In this document: positions 24,291 to 37,685 of the stretch, one piece after another | How positions within the stretch are numbered: position 1 is the stretch's first letter | Layout of the letters: the number at the start of each line of letters is the position of its first letter | Assembly (NCBI GenBank): GCA_003956705.1 | Contig: QZCP01000168.1 | Coordinates: forward strand, 250,775-314,774 | Source: Brevipalpus yothersi | Taxonomy: Eukaryota; Arthropoda; Arachnida; Trombidiformes; Tenuipalpidae | Direction: 5' to 3' | Length of the DNA: 64,000 nucleotides | Position numbers and translations under genes: made by a program | The notes under the pieces: model-generated | Told to the model about the DNA's origin: nothing | Database searches by the model: none | The model's input: only the letters and a program-made list of their open reading frames with translations

Positions 24291-26190
24291 CCAGGCTCAA
24301 AAGAAAGGAAGAGAGGGAAATGAATGAAAATTATCATGAATACATTTGAACACACGATCATCAATAATGTGGGAAAATAAATCGTTAACCAATAAGCATG
24401 ATTCTATGATTAACAGTTTATAGTTATCATCATTAGGGTAGATCTGATGATGACCATTTCAATGAACATCTGACAACTAATAATATAAATATATTTGCAA
24501 ATGCAATATAATCTTTATTTGATTTGATTGCAATTATATCATGTTCCGGTGTGCAGCATATTTGAGAAGTATAGTGATCATTTCATTTTTTTCTGAACAA
24601 TGAAAATGAACTTTTGGGGCTCGTTTCTTTTTTGGCGATGATATTATTATCATCGCATTGATTTGAATTGATTTCTATTGAAAAAATTGACCATTCAGAT
24701 TCGATTCGGTATCGAGGGAATACATATTAATTTTCTTTCCATACAAATAAATCAAGCATATATTCTAGCAAAAAAATCATCATTCAAATCAGCTCATTGA
24801 TAAATCAGATAAAATTATGAATTATTTGCATTGAGGCTACTGTGTGACATTTATTAACCTGAATTCACCTAATTCTCTCTCATCTTTGAGGCGATCTTAT
24901 CTGGTCACAATCCACAAACACAATTATCTGAGAAAATCGGGTATCATTTTTAGAGATGAATTCATATCTTTTCAATTGATACCATTTCGAATGAGTGATT
25001 GTAACAGATTATAAATCAACGATTGAGTGTATACTTTAAATTGATCAAAAACATTATCAATGAAGCTAGCTGGTGGAGGCTCACACAAGAGGCCTTGCTT
25101 ATTAACTTTTTTTGAGTCACAAAAATTAAATTTAATGATCGAAATGGGACCGAAATGAAATTTGTATGTCTTGCTCCTAATCCATGTACACCATTCGTTC
25201 ACCGTTCAGTATAAGAAGTCAAATGAGTAGAGAAAAGAAGGAATAAAAGAATTTAGTCCATAAAATTTAAAAAGGATTAAGATCAAACATTATGAAAAAT
25301 AAAACAAATAGCATTAATAAGTGTTTTAGCTAGGTTTTAGTTTTAGGTTAGCTGTTTAAGATTCCTCTCTTCACTTCACTTTACTTTTCCGGTTTATTGG
25401 TAATCAAGTTGATTGAAATAATGGCGATGATCATGAAGATAGACACTTCTTTATCTGAATGAACAACAAACAAATAATCTTGGAATCTTGGAATGATGGC
25501 GTTGATAAACTGTAGCACTCAACTGATTGTAATATATAATAATGATAGTAGATCGAGAGTTTTCTCAAGAGAGTAATATGAAAATGAAAATGAGGCAAGT
25601 ATCCAGGAAGAATTGAGTAATTATTGATGAGAAGAGCTTCTGATAGAAAGGAATGCGAAATTCTTTTCACAGTCTGATTGACATTAAATTGGAGTAAATT
25701 TTTTGATTTTTAAAAACACAAACTCATTCATAATCTCAATCAGCTCTATTTTCAACTCTTTCTCCATGTAACCTCTCGCTTCACCTCAATCTCTACCTAA
25801 ATCTGAACATTGATCACTTTATTTCATGATCAATCGATGTGCCCAAAGCATTTGATAAGGTGAATAATCGAATCCAATAGTCCAATCTATTCCCACTTTA
25901 TCGTTCTCTATTCTCGAATTGAGTGTTGATTGAGGATGGTGATGAAGATGAATGAGCTAGTGAATTTGAATTATTTAACACGATTTACACTCAAATTAGC
26001 TCATTTATTTTACCTGATTTCTTTTGCTCTTGATTATTTTTCCTCTTATTTAACGCTAGATTTACATCTCATTACACATGGATTACCCATTAAAATCCAA
26101 TACAAGTCCAGTGTCCAAAAATCATGGAGAATTTTATTCATTTTAAAATCATTTATTCTGGCTAGAGTGTAGCAAGATTGTCTATCAAAC

Positions 26191-26219
26191 TTTCATGAGT
26201 ACTCAGAATACTCATGAAA
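26191..26219. repeat. Perfect 11-bp hairpin
   Basis: TTTCATGAGTA and TACTCATGAAA pair perfectly around a 7-nt loop. No T-run or gene end is nearby that would make it a terminator. Confidence 0.7.
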
Positions 26220-26674
26220 ATATCCAATCAGACTGTATAGACGATGAGTTATGAAATTTGGAGCTCAAAAGTTATAGTTCTGGTGAATGGTTTGAATTAA
26301 ATCACAAATAAATCACTATTCTAATTGGCCTTGATCGCTCGACAGTCCTCAAGGAGATTTTATCCTGAAGGTTTTCAGCATCTCTTCTTCTCCTCTTCTC
26401 TAATTTATGAGAGACACTTTTGATTTTTTTCTGCTACTACTAAGAAATTGATTATCGAGACTATCTTCCATCAGAATCGAAGATTGAATAATAATAAATC
26501 TCAAAATCAACGAACTTCTCGAAATTTGAATCTACTTCTTTTTTCGGACTGAAAAGAAACTCTATCCACCCGAAAATCCAGAAAATTCTTCGCCATCATT
26601 CCTGCTGTATACATTTGATTGAATATCTTCTATCATTATGATACTAACACCATAAAAGTTGTATCAATCTGTAT

Positions 26675-26678
<4 letters not shown>

Positions 26679-26718
<40 letters not shown>
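26679..26718. repeat. (GA)n microsatellite
   Basis: About 40 nt of GA repeat. Confidence 0.9.
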
Positions 26719-26720
<2 letters not shown>

Positions 26721-27962
26721 TTCAGCCCTAGAAGTTGGGCTACTTTTTATTCGAATATTTTTCAACCCGAAAAAAACTTGTAAAATGAAAAAAAGAACAT
26801 GATACTATCTTGTTTTATAACAGCCCAAACTGATAGCATACTAACTTACTTGATAGCCTCAGCAAATATTTTTTGTATTTCGATTTGAAAGTGTCCATAA
26901 AGTAAAGTATTTTGAATTCCAAATCAGTGAAATCAGCATCTCGAAGCTGGTGTCCATACATTCCAGTTGATTTAAAGTGATCACTGAACAGTACAGTGTA
27001 TTCACCAAATAATAAGCAGGATATGAGTGTAAATTGGGTTCAATAAATTAATTGACGATAGAGGTTCCTCAAAGAACATTAGCACAGCAATAAAAGAGAA
27101 ATAAATATTCAAATCATCATTTATTGATGGAACAGTGTATCATCAATCGAATTTGAATTGAGGACAGGATTGAAGAGGAGAGAGAAAGAAAGAGAAAGAA
27201 AGACCAATAAATTGTACAATCATGTATAAATCTGATGATGAGTCCTCTTTGGCTGAAATTTTGATCGATAATTTTTCACCCTCTCGGTTTCTCACGTTTC
27301 GGCAGTGTCTCTCATAGGTGGACATCTTATCCATTTTAAATTATCATCATTTTAATTTAGAATGACTTATATAAGTCTGATGATGATCCACAGATTGGCT
27401 GATTTATTTAGTGAAAAAATTTTTTGATGATTCTTCTTCCAACTCGATGAGTATAAAAATCTCAAAAAAATCTAGATTATCGGCTGGATCAATTTTTATT
27501 GATTTACATCCTGATCAATTGATGGCGAAAATGATGAAAATTAGGTCAAAATTTTTTCTTAAATCTTTGTATATATGTACATGTACATGTTATTCACTTG
27601 GCTCATGATGAAATGAAGCCCCGAATAATTAGTGGCAAAAGTTGTGAATAATTTTCATCTTTTCAATACACTGAGCTTTGTTTCATTCAATCACAGGTAT
27701 AAGTTGATTAATAGACAAACAAAAATTTAACTGATGAAGGAATGATTGTAGGCTACTGAAAAAAAAGATGTCTTCTAGCAGTTCTTGATTTATCGACACT
27801 TGCGGCTGAAAATCATCATGATCACTGAAATATCGTTCTTTTGGACACATAACGGTATCAGCTACATGTACACATGCATGAATCCCGAATCATTCTCATC
27901 CATTAGAAAGATGTGTGTTCAGCTTGAAGGCGGTCAACATGAATGTGAATTGAGCTCCAGGT

Positions 27963-27964
<2 letters not shown>

Positions 27965-28003
<39 letters not shown>
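27965..28003. repeat. (GA)n microsatellite
   Basis: About 39 nt of GA repeat. Confidence 0.9.
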
Positions 28004-28006
<3 letters not shown>

Positions 28007-31000
28007 GATGACCAAGAAAGAACGAGATAGGTGATGATGAAGGAAAAGATGATCTTAAGATTGGGTTGAATCTGGATGAAAAAGATGAAGGATAGAAGAT
28101 GATGGAGAGGAAGGTTTGTAGAATAGTGTTTTGGTAGTATACTTTCTTTTTTTTCTCTCTTCTCTTTCTGGGCTACTTTTCTGATTGCAATTAAAATTTT
28201 TCCAATATATGCAAAAGATGTGTACCCCAACTAAAAATAATCAACAATCGGGATCAAAAGAAAATCTATCATCACAATTATTTCTGAGTCAACATGTATA
28301 CAAGTATTGACTGATAAATTTAGAATGATTTTTGGTCACTTGCCAAGTGATTTTGAGGCTCCAAAAAATTTTTCCAAGTCATAAAACTTCGATCAATAGT
28401 TAGATGTATCAAAAGATTGTATATCCTGTTAAGCTGCATGTATTTACCATATTCAAGATATCAAATTGTTACACACTGGATTAATTGGATATTTTGATTC
28501 GATGAAATCTGTCTTCTCGCCTGGAGGTCTTGTGTATCATCTTCATGAAAAGATACATTCTGTCTGAAGAACTCTTTTCATCGGTGACTGATCAGTGAGC
28601 TAGTCTGATCGGATGATAAATGAACTTTCTTTCCAATTCTCAGGTACACAACCATAGAGAGATGATATTATTTACTAGAAGTGATCAATTAAGGCATTCT
28701 CTCTCTTTTCCTCTCTCCTTAGAGAAGATTGATTTGCATTCTCAACTCCTTTCCAGAAGCTCTTTCATTCTCAGGTTATTATGGAAGAAAGAGAAAGAAG
28801 ATCTACCTTCTTCTTTTTAGTTGTATTCCTCTGTAATCATTAATCAGATCATTTCAATTTTCTACTGACCATTCATTTTGAACTTATCCTAAGTATAAGC
28901 TTTCTGAAGTTCACGACATTCCATCTTCCATTCGGAAGATATATAAGCCTAACATTCAACCCAGGTTTTCACTGAGCTCAAGTCTTGTTTGGAAAAAATT
29001 CTTGACTAGACATCTTAGACATAGGTCTAGGCTGAAGAATTGAAGAATTTTTCTTCATGTAAACTAAATCAAGTTTGTAATAGGTCCTGGAAAAGTATTC
29101 CTCTTCTCTTCGTTCCCATATCACTTTTGAGATGAAGTGTCAAATTCAAATAGGCTCGAATAGATGGCAATCAGTTTGAGCTGATTGATACAAGCGAGGT
29201 CATCAAGTCTGGGCGTTTGAAAATTATTTGACAGAGAGATAGAAAGTAAGAAGAAGGAGAGAGAAAGAGAAAGATTGTGAAATTGATTGGAAATTGAAGT
29301 GATGTTAGGAAACGATGCCAAAATATCATCAAAATTGCAAAACATTTTGGATTCAAGATAATTCTATGAATAAAAGTTTCGGAATTCATTTACAATCATT
29401 CACACAGCAAGTGACAGAAGATAATCGAGAAAGGAGAGAGGATAAAAAGTATAAGAGAGAGAGAGATAAGAAAAGTTATTCTCCACTAATCTGTTTTAAA
29501 TTCCGAGAATCCAAAGATTCAATCAGTCACAGGTTTCATGAGAAGGTAATGCGCCAGCAAGATAATCGACTCATGATTGATTATACACACGTATTGAAAA
29601 TTCGATTGAAATTCGGATAATGTTCACTTGATTTTGAAGTAAACAACCCTTCATTGTAACGTTAATTCACACTCAACTGTGGAAAATTGTAATTGCTGAT
29701 CGCCTCTTGCCCATCTCTCTCTCTCTTTCTCTGGTTCCACTTGATTCTACTATCTGATCCAATCGTCAGAACTTTATTCTGACGTTAACGATTGATACTC
29801 TCTCTCTTTCATCATCGTTAATAATCTTTTAAAGTGAGTTATTCCATGAGATGTAATCAGACAAACATTTCGCACCCTCAATCATTATGATAAACCGGTT
29901 AATAATTTTGTTGTTAAGAAGAAGTAATTCCTCTGGTCTGGTGTATATCCAGAAGCCCTTTTCGGTTGTATAAGTAAAAAAGAGGAGAGAAAGAGAGAGA
30001 AAGTTTCAAGATTGAAAAAAAAATTATTTATTCACAAAAGTGGCTTACGTTACGATAATCACGATTATACGAAATACAATCAATCGAAAATCGTATGTAT
30101 GCATGGTACATGAATGTATGTGTGAGTGTGTGTATATACATACATTGATTGCAACCAATGTACTCGATTATTATCAAGGTTGAACACTTGTATTCCGCTT
30201 ATGGATATTCCCTATCCTTACCGATCATTTCAATTATTTATTTCCACGTGCCTTTTATCAATACCCACCGATTGATTACCAATCAAATGAACAATCAGCA
30301 CGCTGACTCGTTCGTTTCGTAGTGCATTCATATCTTCAGGCCAAAGTGTTTCATGCACTTTGGTGAGTATACATGTACTAAATATACATAATGGAATTGG
30401 AAAGTACATGGTTACTGTGTTTGTCTTCAATTGTCGTATTTGCTTACGTTAACGATGACAGTGGTCAGTATGATTGATTTGAATACTTTCTCTCTCTCTC
30501 TTTTTTATAATCATTACCTGTATGATGATGATTTTAAGTGAGCTCAACAACAAACGAAAAAAGTATTTGAATTGGAAATAAAAAAAGAAGAAGGAAAAGT
30601 GTAATTATCAGAGACATTTTTTATCCATTCACAATTACTCGCTACCCACATTGAATACAATATGTATTTAATAAAATACTAGAAGCTGGTAACAACAACA
30701 AGAGGAGCAATTTTTCGAATTTTTGCCCAAACCTGAATTGATTGGAATCTCTCTCAGCTCTCGTCTTTTTTTCTTCATTTTCTTGCCATGAAACCCTTTC
30801 TCGAAAGAAAGAAAGAGAAAGAGAGAGAGAGAGAGAAAGGGAGCCACCATTTCGAATCAATTTTTCAACGATGGCCTCCTTAGCAGTACGTAATATATTC
30901 CACAGGGTTCCCAAATCAAATCAAATCAAATCAAAAAGAACTAGGGACTCAAAATTAGATCTCTTGATTACGATTTCTTGTGATACATTTCGATTTTTTA

Positions 31001-31225
31001 CTTCACATTACCTGAGATTCTCTTACTTTTCTTTCTCTCTCCCTGCTCTCTCTCTCTCTCTCTCTTCGCATTTTTGAAACCCCTTTTCATAACATGCCTA
31101 CCTGTTGCTACCTGCGCTAAGGAATCTCGAAACGAAAGAGTCTCTCTCTCTCTCTTCTCGATTTTACTCTTTCTTCATCTTGTTCTCTCATCCGATTGCA
31201 TCCTGTTTTCTTCATCCTTCTCACT

Positions 31226-31230
<5 letters not shown>

Positions 31231-31284
<54 letters not shown>
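31231..31284. repeat. (CT)n microsatellite before the exon candidate at 31368
   Basis: 54 nt of CT repeat ending 84 nt before an ATG with a consensus donor. It may mark a promoter. Confidence 0.9.
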
Positions 31285-31288
<4 letters not shown>

Positions 31289-31367
31289 ACTTTTCTCCCG
31301 ATTTTCGTCTCTCTCTCGCTCACTAATGTCTCAGTTGCTGTTCGCCTGTTGAAGAGGTGACCTCGTC

Positions 31368-31374
31368 ATGGCCA
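31368..31374 (+). CDS. Candidate very short first coding exon (MA)
   Basis: ATGGCCA directly followed by a perfect GTAAGT donor at 31375. The start has a G at +4. Seven nt, so the next exon would begin in phase 1, the same as the candidates at 21757 and 31779. No partner exon identified. Hypothesis only. Confidence 0.22.
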
Positions 31375-31513
31375 GTAAGTGAGTTTCTTGATTTTTTTTC
31401 TCTCTCAACATCTTTCCTCGTGCTCATCATTTCGGTCTTCTTAATTCTTCGTTCTTTCTCTTTCTCTTTTCGTTGCTCTCTTTTGCCCGAAAAATTGACC
31501 TTAATCGTACGTT

Positions 31514-31515
<2 letters not shown>

Positions 31516-31571
<56 letters not shown>
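31516..31571. repeat. (CT)n microsatellite
   Basis: 56 nt of CT repeat, lying between two candidate first exons. Confidence 0.9.
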
Positions 31572-31573
<2 letters not shown>

Positions 31574-31778
31574 GATATTTTGAGCGGTTCCTCTCTTTCT
31601 CTACCTCACTTTTTGTTGCTTTAAACTATTAAGAAGCGGATTTAAACAATTTGTTCAACAGTTACCGATTCTCTACTCTATTAGATACGAACGTAAAATA
31701 TGACACATATTAATGTCCACCAGAAAGTGAATGTGCTGTTCGTATAGGTGTTTTCAACATAGTAAATCATCTTTATCA

Positions 31779-31815
31779 ATGGATTCTCGTACTTCATTTA
31801 CTAGCAAAAGTTTCG
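31779..31815 (+). CDS. Candidate short first coding exon (MDSRTSFTSKSF)
   Basis: ATG plus 11 further codons and one base (37 nt), followed by a GTACGT donor at 31816. The phase is 1, as in the two other candidates. Joining to the DUOXA start exon is excluded as a coding extension, because an in-frame TAA lies at 33003-33005 with no AG between it and the ATG at 33015. Confidence 0.25.
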
Positions 31816-33014
31816 GTACGTGTGTTTGTGTGTGAACAAAAAATCAGTTGTAATAATAGTATTAGCCCAATGATACAGTTGTTAGTGTATACTGTTTGGT
31901 GTATATATGTGTGTGTTATTGTTTATTCCTTAATCGATCGAGTGTGTCGACTTATTTTAACAATTCACCTAAGTCACTCATTCATTGAATCACTTTCTCT
32001 CTTTTATCAACTTACTCAACACACATTTTTCATGCTTACCGCGAAATTATTTCATATACATAACAGCTACTGATAGATAGAAATTCGAATCTTTCTTCCC
32101 GCTTCCTGTAGCCTACAATTATTATTTGATCTTTTTTGATGTGGTTACACACACACAACACACATACACATGAATATATTCGAGTGTTACTGAATGAGTG
32201 TGTACACTACTGTATATGTAGTGATAATCATAGGAAAAAGAAAGGATAAAGATATACCCTCAACAATTAACCTGAGAGTAACTTTTGAGTCTCTCTCTCT
32301 CTCTCTCTCTCTTCTGACATTCCGACAGTAACGATTCATTCGTTCGTAGCAGAGTTAAAGAATTGCTTCATTGATTGGCAAAAAAGAGTTTGCAAAAGAG
32401 ATAGAAATCATGAATTATGATATTGATATTGATGTGTTATGGTTTCGTACGTTTGTTTTTCTTTTGGAGCAAAAATTTCGGTATTTAAGTTGTTAAATTT
32501 CATCTTTTTTCGATTATATATCACAATTGAAATTCACAATTATTGAATGCATTAGTGATCCAGTGTTTTAATGCTAATAGCAATTACATGTATTGCTTAT
32601 TTTATGAGGAAAGAAAAAATTGTCTCTCACTTCATGTATTTTAACCGTTTCGTTATTTTGATCTCTTTTCAGGTCTTCCAAAAAGGAATACATCTTGTGT
32701 GTCCTCCTATTTAAGTGATACTGTGTCATCTTATTTCTTCTCAACATCAACAATATCATCTTTCACCATTCATCAGTAGTAACACAACTAAAGCAACACA
32801 CACTTGTCAACCCTAAATTAATTAGACCACCGAATAATTACAATCTACTCTCTCTTGCTTTTCCTCTTCGAATTCCTCTTTAAAAGATAAAATTTCAATC
32901 AACGATGACTCTGCTGAGTTGACCGGAAGCAATTGTTACCCAAAAGTCATCAATTATCATTTCTACACATACATCCAAATACACACACATACAAAACCAT
33001 AAAACCACCTCATA
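31816..33014. other. Upstream region of DUOXA
   Basis: AT-rich, with a short (CT)n at 32291-32311 and the presumed 5' UTR of DUOXA just before 33015. No separate gene supported. Confidence 0.45.
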
Positions 33015-35048
33015 ATGGCATCCAATCCAGGATGGCTTGATGCCTTTCGAGACAACAGTGGACCACCACTGTATCTTAATATGAATCGGACACCAACAGT
33101 CATTGATTATCATATATTTGTGATAATTTTTGGATTTTGTGCGGTTTTTGTATCATTTATAATTATTTTACCTGGAATACGGAGAGAGGTAAGTTTTACC
33201 GGAATAATTTTTGCTTTCTCTTCCTTTCCTTCCCTCTTCTTGAACACTTTCAATTTGCGAACCCAAAATCAAATATGCTCTGATCATTATTATTATTATT
33301 ATTATTATTGGTATTGAAATGATTGAAATTATGCGATCGATTCAAAATTGAATCAGTAAAGTGAACTCAATTGAGATCTAAACTTTCCAACTCTCGAGAG
33401 AATCTTTCAACACAAAAATGGATCAAAATTTTTTTTACAAGTGAAAATTGAAGTTGTGATTTCTTAAATCTCGAGTCGTATATACATAAACACTATTCAT
33501 CTTCATCTTGATTTTTCATTTTGTCTCTCTCTATCTTGACTATTCTCATCTCCATCATTCATCATCATCTTCCTACACCATTCTTTGTATCCTCTCATCC
33601 ATTCCGAACCTTCATTCATCTATTCATTTTGAACGCCTTCCTTTTTCACCCAACTTATTTCTCTCTCTCTCTCCATCTTCCTTATTCACCATGTATATTC
33701 TATATGCTTTTATCCTTTTCGTTCCTGTTCAACCAGAATTCTATTACAATATGTACATAATCAGCATCAATTCATCTCATGGATGATGATGATCATCACC
33801 ATCACTTGATGTTAAGCTATTCGAAAATTCAATCATATCAGATAAGATGTTCTTGCTTACTTGCTCCATTAACTGATTTGATTCTCTTTTGTTTGTTTCG
33901 ATCAGACAGAATGTTCAATTGGAATTTTGAATACATGAACGAATCAGACAGGCTTTCAAGTGTGTTATTTTGATCATCATCAATATTCATTCATCCTTCC
34001 ATCTATCCATCTGTAATTCGATTCTGGAAACAGTTGATATTCACTTTGAGTAGAGAGATAATTATTTCATTCATCGAACTAAGAGAAAAATAATCATATC
34101 AAGTGTAGTACACAAAATAAGACTTCTGATCTAGATTGAAATCTTCAACAATCGTGAGTTAAATTATGCACATAAATGTGTACAGTTAGAAAGTGGAAGA
34201 ATGTGTGATTCAGACCGGTAACTGTTTTCTTGAAACAATAATTATGGTGACTTATTTACTAATCAGCCGGCTAATTACAGTGACATAGGTTTTCTTCTTA
34301 TTGTTTCGTATTTTTCACTCTTGGAAAGTTGGAAAAGAAAAAAAAACATGAATCATTAGCATAGAGAACAACTTTTTTCCTAGTATATTTAATATTTGCC
34401 ACTATTCCACTTTTATATCTAGGCAATGAAATACGATTGATATCTTTCATCAAGGCTATCTCTACAATTTCGGTTCATATCAGATCAAGTAACCAGGCAA
34501 AGTATTCTTGTTTGTTTCGATAGTCACATCTTCGTTCTGCATCAATTTTCAAACACAACCTGATACTTTCCACTTCTTGTTGTTGCATTTTTTTTTCTCC
34601 TCTTCATGAATAACATGCCCGGCCAGGAATTCATGATTGTTTCGGGGAAAATTATTCCATGAGGATCCTCTTAGATTCAAGGAAAGAGGAGCATCGACAG
34701 TTATATCAAAGTGAAACAATTAGTGGAAAGAAAATGAGAGGAAGATATAGTTCCTGAAATATAAATACTCCACATACCCTACAATACTACTGATAATAAT
34801 AATGACGCAATCTTTTGAGAGGTAGACATGATCTGGTTCATATAAGCATCATTTTTAAGTGAGCAACTATCATTTTGAAGCCTCAATTTTTCCTTGTTCT
34901 GTAACTATCAAAGGTGATCCAATCTTGATCGTCCTATTTTCACCCAAATTGAGCCACCGTTCGACATATACATATACATACAAAAAAACTTGATGCCTCT
35001 CTCTCATCAATAGTTGAAGTGTATTTGAAATTTTTTCAAAAGAAAATA

Positions 35049-35090
<42 letters not shown>

Positions 35091-36447
35091 TTGACCATTC
35101 ATACTTTTTCAACACAAAATGATAGATTAAATCGTCCACTGAATTCCGTGTGAACATTTTATCATCATCATTCAAATATTCATTCATTCTGTCTTTCTCA
35201 TCTTTCTCATATCTTCATCAATCCGTCTCGCTTTCATTATTTTCTCAACTTTCTCTCTATTTTTCTCTCTCACTTTCTTAACGGATCACTCAATCACTGA
35301 CCATCACTAACCATCGCATTAATTTTCTTCTCTCTTTAACAACGATGAGAATTTCGCTGATTGTGGTAACAGAAACGCGATGCAATTTTAAATATGCATA
35401 CTTTGTTGTTGGAAGAAGAAGAAGTTGCTTCGCGACTGGTCCACAACATGTACATTCCTTTGCCACATTCGAAATCAATTGAACCTGTTTTCTTTTTCAC
35501 ATACTCTGGTCACTTGATCTTCGCTGTCCAGCAAGTTTTGGCCACTCGAATTCTCTCTACTTCAGGCCATTTCATGAGGATGTACTTTGAGTTGAAATAT
35601 TCTTCATCATCACCTATCACCTGAAACGATGATGGTCAACTCTCACATTCTTAGAGAGAGAGAGAGAGAGACTTTGCTTAAGAGAGAGTGATATCAAGCA
35701 AGAAATGATTTCGCACACTTATTCACCAATTGATACATCCATTTTAGGTTAATCATTGAATATTCATCAAGCCAGATTAATTTGAAGCCAAACAAAGTAT
35801 CATTCAATCCAAAATAGCAGTTCTCCAAGGTAGATTATCATAATCCTACGATTAATTCAGCATCATAGTCATAAGATTCATCTTATGACGATTGCCCGTT
35901 TTTATTTTAGGCTTCATATATTTCATATTTACTGATGATGCAAAAAGAAATTGATTGAAAAAACAACAATATTCGGTTGGATTCTCTCTCTCTCTCTCTC
36001 TCTCTATCCATTTGGTCAGCTATTCAAGTATCGATATCAACACCATGCATACACACTCAGCCTAATCATTCAAATACCTTTCCATTTTCCATTTTATCCA
36101 CTCGAACATACACATGCAACAGCCACTCGATTGGATAACGTCACTTTTCTTCCTACCGAAAACCAGCATTCAAGCGACGTTGTGACGTCCATTACGAGTT
36201 CCGCGCCTTTCGTTAAACTAGTGGAATGAAGAGAAAGAGAAAGAAAGAGAGAGAGTGAAAGGAGAGAGAATTGTGTGTATATTGCAAGGGCTATGAATTT
36301 TAAGGGTGGAAAAGAAACCTTGATATTACGTAGGAATGGCCACTCTTTCTCTCTCTCTTTCTTTTCCTCTCTCTCTCCCTAACGTTTCTTTCTCACACAT
36401 TCACCATCAATCATTTCGAATGAATCAATCTGCTAAAATCCTTGGTA

Positions 36448-36479
<32 letters not shown>

Positions 36480-37602
36480 AAGAGAGACACTCACACATTC
36501 ACACATTCTTTCACCACAGTCCATGGGTGGAATCGGGCGGTATCGGTTCCATTCGAAATTTAAATTTGAATTGATAATCCCATGGATGGAGGTGGACAGA
36601 TTGTGTTAGTGATGATGATGATGATTTTGGTAATTATTGAGTGATTGGAGGGTTAAGCTTGATTAGATTTTTTTCAACCTGGGATTATTAGCACCTCAAC
36701 AGTCTATCAGTAAGAAATTTACACTTTCCTTACTGGCATCGTAACCGTCCAAGGTATCCATTATCTGAAATTAAATAAGCCAACACTGGGAATCGAACAA
36801 TCAACACACTTCTCTCGACACACTGAACTACTTATCAATGTCTCTATTTGAAATATTACCAATGATTGCACCCATTCGGATATGTTTAGTGCAACGAATC
36901 AATTGTTTTTTATTTATAAAACCTAGCTTTGGACAGGCCAAAATGACTTATTTTTCACCTGAAAAGACAGCTACATATAGTTCGAAAAATTCGTCAGAAA
37001 TACTCACATAGTTATAATAACAATCAGCTAGAGAGTTTTGATCTCTCTGTCATATCTTATGAGTTAGAGCATGGCTTCTGAAATCAGCATAGCACAGCAA
37101 GAACATGTTATCTACTTATCGAAAAAAAGCAAGAAACAATTCCAGAACCTAATTTGAATATTGATGATGAGCATCTATAACGGCCAGTAAAGCGATTTTC
37201 ATGGTTGGAAAATCCTGTTTAAATTTTTTTTATATCCCCCCACAATTTTTGAATACCAACACTAACGTTTCTACCAGTCACATGAGTAATGTTCTTTCTC
37301 TCTCTCTCTCTCTCTTTTTCCCATTCTAAAACGCTTTTCCACTTGCTCTCTCGTTGGTCAACTTTTTTTCACGTGCCAATCGTTGCTGCCTCTTGTTGAT
37401 GTGTGCGGTGTGTGTGTGTGTACAAGTATGCCGATTGTAGCCACATTGGTGGCTGTGGGGTGTTGGGAATGGGATGCTGGTGGGTGAATGTTGAGAGAAT
37501 AGATAGAATAGATGGAGACTAAAGAAGTGAAATAAGCACGCTCATTGATGGCGTGTGTTGAGAGATGGCTCAAGGATATTCATGATATTCGAGTCTGCTG
37601 AT

Positions 37603-37685
<83 letters not shown>

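Larger units (their letters stand above)
21776..31230. other. Gene-poor region, part 2
   Basis: No supported coding sequence. Notable items are an 18-bp palindrome at 23485-23502, a purine-only GGA/GAA patch at 24227-24290, a hairpin at 26191-26219, and GA tracts at 26679-26718 and 27965-28003. It could be intron, regulatory DNA or non-coding RNA gene. Confidence 0.5.

Noticed and set aside
31074..31352. Ser/Leu repeat frames at 31.1-31.6 kb, and similar ones at 54.5, 55.6 and 59.3 kb
   Set aside because: Direct translation of (CT)n microsatellites.
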